A DNA stretch of 64,000 nt from Vitellaria paradoxa (taxonomy: Eukaryota > Streptophyta > Magnoliopsida > Ericales > Sapotaceae): NCBI GenBank assembly GCA_019916065.1, contig CM034233.1:18250436-18314435 (forward strand), read 5' to 3'. The position numbers and the translations under genes are program-made. The notes under the pieces were generated by a model that saw only the letters and a program-made list of their open reading frames with translations, searched no databases and had not been told where the DNA came from. Of the stretch, positions 61,828 through 64,000 are shown piece after piece (positions within the stretch are counted from its first letter, which is position 1; each line of letters opens with the position of its first letter).

Positions 61828-62292
61828 TGCCTCATCTTAGATTTAGGGTAGCTTCTTTGATTGATAGTTATGTAAAATGTATTGTAACCGTACTCTGAGG
61901 CATGTAATGAAAACTTTTGAATTGTTCCCTATTGACAGTCTGTCTTTCCGTTTGTATATTTTATGCTTTATATTGAAGTATGTATGGTGTCTGTATTTGT
62001 ACCACTTTGCCGAACAACCACAACTTCTAACAGAAATACTTTAAACAGTAAAACTTTCAGAGATAACAAGCTCGTGCAGTATTTTGCTTTTCATAAAATG
62101 ACTTCAAGCTTTTGCTAAAGAGACATAGCTTTAATGAATCTCACATACCTCGATAAGTTCGGCTGTCCTCCTGCTTTCACTTAATAACGGAGGTAACTAC
62201 CTTCTGACAAATCTTCGCTTTTTAATCTCATGCCGAACATCGAAAAAGTGTACCTTTATGATACGAGGGCTTTTGCACACTAGCGCTGAGCT

Positions 62293-62390
62293 TTTTAGAA
62301 CATGCTTCTTTTGCTTCCAATTAACAAACCGGCACTGAGCTCTTTAGAACATGCTTCTTTTGCTTCCAATTAACAAACCAAGGAATCGAA
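62293..62390. repeat. Two-copy tandem repeat, 49 bp unit
   Basis: TAGAACATGCTTCTTTTGCT at 62296 and again at 62345, followed by CCAATTAACAAACC in each. Confidence 0.85.
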
Positions 62391-62489
62391 TCTTTTAGAA
62401 AATCGTTTCTCGTTGATGAATAAATCAAGGTTGGGCCACCATCAGAAATGATGTGGGTTCTCTCTGTACCAATGGTCGGCAAACCGAGC

Positions 62490-62716
62490 ATGGATTTCTT
62501 TTGATAATTCTTTTCAGGAGACTGAGGAATTGAATCTCAGTCTAGAGAGCATTTCCTGGTCAGTAAATAAACCAGGAATGTGCCAACGCTGGGCAAGCCG
62601 AGCGTGGCTTCTTTTGATAATTCTTTTCAGGAGACTGAGGAATTGAATCTCAGTCTAGAGAGGATTTCCTGGTCAGTAAATAAACCAGGAATGTGCCAAC
62701 ATCGATGGAGATGGGG
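62490..62716. repeat. Two-copy tandem repeat, 113 bp unit
   Basis: GATAATTCTTTTCAGGAGAC at 62503 and again at 62616, with nearly identical sequence through AATAAACCAGGAATGTGCCAAC. Short GCAAGCCGAGC and GGAAGCCGAGC motifs recur in the repeat and just beyond it. Confidence 0.9.
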
Positions 62717-62903
62717 CATTCTTTTCGCACCAATGCTCGGGAAGCCGAGCATGGCTTTTTTCCATGCCACCACCCAAAGTGATGTGGCGTCTTTTGTTGA
62801 GCAGAGAGTGATCTTCAAGCTTTTGAGTTTGCTTTTGCTTTGTAAAAAGGATTGCTTTTCAATATTCGTACAAAGTCTTTAATCAACAAATGTGAAGAAA
62901 AAA

Positions 62904-64000
62904 TTAATGATAGTACAACTTTAGATGGGCTATATTCCACGGTTTTTTGATTGGCTTTCCCTCCATGTCAATTAACTTGTAGGCGCCATTGCCGAGCACC
63001 TCAGAGACGGTGAATGGTCCCTCCCAATTAGCTCCAAGCTTTCCTTCAGTTTGATCTTTCCTGCTTCCCATCAATTTTCTCAGCACCCGATCGCCAGTAC
63101 AGAATTCTCTACGTCTGACCCCTTTATTAAATTTCTTCTTTGTCTCTTGCTGGTAGTTGGCTAACCTTAGTGCTGCCAGTTCCCTTCTTTCATCAATTAG
63201 ATCCAGGCTTATTCCCATAGCTTGATCATTCTCCCCTCTGTCAAATGATAGAGTTCTGATGCTCGGGAGGCCAACTTCTAAGGGTATGACGGCTTCGACA
63301 CCGTAAGCCAGAGAGAAGGGAGATTCTCCGGTTGATCTTCTAGGGGTTGTTCGGTAGGTCCACAGTACTGATGGCAATTCATCCACCCATCTTCCTTTTG
63401 CCGCTTCCAGTCTTTTGACTTTGTTCGTTGCCTCAGCTTGACCGTTGCTTTGGGGGTAAGCTAGTGTAGAGTAAATATTCTTGATTCCATATCTAGAACA
63501 ATATTCCCTAAACGGGGCACTGTCAAATTGCGTCCCATTGTCGGAAATAAGTGTCCTAGGGATGCCATACCTGGTAATGATGTTCTTCCAAATAAATCGA
63601 ATGGTATCAGCATCTTTGATGTGAGCTAGGGGTTCTGCTTCCACCCACTTAGTAAAGTAGTCGGTGCCGACCACTAAGAACTTTCTATTTCCCGAAGCGG
63701 AAGGCAGAGGTCCCACAATATCAAGTCCCCATTGAGCGAACGGCCAAGGGCTGGTAAGCGGGTTGAGTTCCTGGGTTGGCTGATGAGGAATGGGAGCGAA
63801 CTTCTGACATTTCTTGCATTTCCGAACATAGGCCTGAGCGTCATATCCCATCTTCGGCCACCAATACCCTTGAGTAATTGCTCGGTGCGCCAGTGATCTG
63901 CCCCCAGTATGTGCTCCACAGACACCTTCATGAAGCTCGTAAAGAAAGTCTTGCACTTTATCGGGATGAACACAAAGGAGATAGGGGCCTGTGAATGACT
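62904..64000 (-). CDS. Ty3/gypsy pol, integrase end (partial)
   Basis: The open frame runs to the window edge, where pol continues outside. Near its start is the zinc-binding H-E-G-V-C-G-A-H ... C-K-K-C motif. The catalytic D-D-E core follows: D in G-L-D-I-V-G-P, D in S-D-N-G-T-Q-F and E in S-N-G-Q-A-E-A. The C-terminal part has the G-P-F and W-N-I-A-H-L-K-L-Y-Y signature of a gypsy integrase C-terminal domain. The stop lies at 62904. No chromodomain is seen, which fits the Tat lineage. The frame is intact within the window, so this may be a fairly recent element. Confidence 0.92.
   Translation of the reverse strand, partial: SFTGPYLLCVHPDKVQDFLYELHEGVCGAHTGGRSLAHRAITQGYWWPKMGYDAQAYVRKCKKCQKFAPIPHQPTQELNPLTSPWPFAQWGLDIVGPLPSASGNRKFLVVGTDYFTKWVEAEPLAHIKDADTIRFIWKNIITRYGIPRTLISDNGTQFDSAPFREYCSRYGIKNIYSTLAYPQSNGQAEATNKVKRLEAAKGRWVDELPSVLWTYRTTPRRSTGESPFSLAYGVEAVIPLEVGLPSIRTLSFDRGENDQAMGISLDLIDERRELAALRLANYQQETKKKFNKGVRRREFCTGDRVLRKLMGSRKDQTEGKLGANWEGPFTVSEVLGNGAYKLIDMEGKPIKKPWNIAHLKLYYH

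Larger units (their letters stand above)
61828..62903. other. Convergent 3' ends of antisense gene and pol
   Basis: No coding sequence. The antisense gene ends at 61827 and pol on the minus strand ends at 62904, so the two share this interval as opposing 3' untranslated regions. It is rich in tandem repeats, described separately. Confidence 0.6.

Overview
This is plant nuclear DNA. The coding genes have canonical GT-AG introns, the intergenic DNA is AT-rich, and there are many small inverted-repeat transposons and Ty3/gypsy and Ty1/copia LTR sequences. The gene families (type-h thioredoxin, DYW-class PPR editing factor, DUF569, tau-class GST, LRK10-like receptor kinase) point to a eudicot or another dicot-like flowering plant. 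I cannot name the species.

Layout. 1-1435 is the 3' end of a Tat-lineage Ty3/gypsy element pointing right, with its 3' LTR at 532-1435. 2089-3161 is a three-exon thioredoxin h gene. 4176-10731 (minus strand) is a type II DnaJ/HSP40 gene with a 5.6 kb intron that carries a minisatellite, copia-type LTR relics and a 2.2 kb inverted-repeat element. 20632-22455 is an intronless PPR-DYW gene, a likely CRR28 orthologue. 27268-28613 and 31175-31798 (minus) are two tandem DUF569 genes, the second lacking the C-terminal exon. 42669-44633 is an intronless LRK10-like/WAK-associated receptor kinase. 45149-50520 (minus) is a 14-exon gene for a TTC38-type tetratricopeptide protein, resolved exon by exon. 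51.2-55.7 kb is a diverged segmental duplication. 55.9-56.8 kb holds a duplicated GST promoter with heat-shock elements. 56823-57569 is a tau-class GST whose last exon is interrupted by the LTR of a second Tat element. That element (57570 to the window end, minus orientation) shows its 3' LTR, an antisense four-exon gene at 58975-61827, and the integrase end of pol at 62904-64000.

Synteny and mobile DNA. From memory, the order thioredoxin h, DnaJ, CRR28-type PPR, DUF569, tau GST matches a run of neighbours on Arabidopsis chromosome 1 (around At1g59730 to At1g59670). If so, the window is an old conserved block expanded by repeats, with the receptor kinase and TTC38 genes lying between the DUF569 and GST genes. 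The genes do not form an operon and I see no sign that they act in one pathway. Most of the space between them is small MITEs with TTA/TAA target duplications (PIF/Harbinger, Tourist-like), degenerate LINE and LTR relics, and simple AT-rich DNA.

The most unusual things are: the spliced, apparently intact antisense gene inside the Tat retrotransposon; the GST whose C-terminus is replaced by LTR sequence and whose promoter carries perfect heat-shock elements; the long hairpin-forming repeat inside the DnaJ intron; a near-complete U6 snRNA pseudogene with an internal duplication; and a paralogous pair of segments that expose MITE insertion sites.
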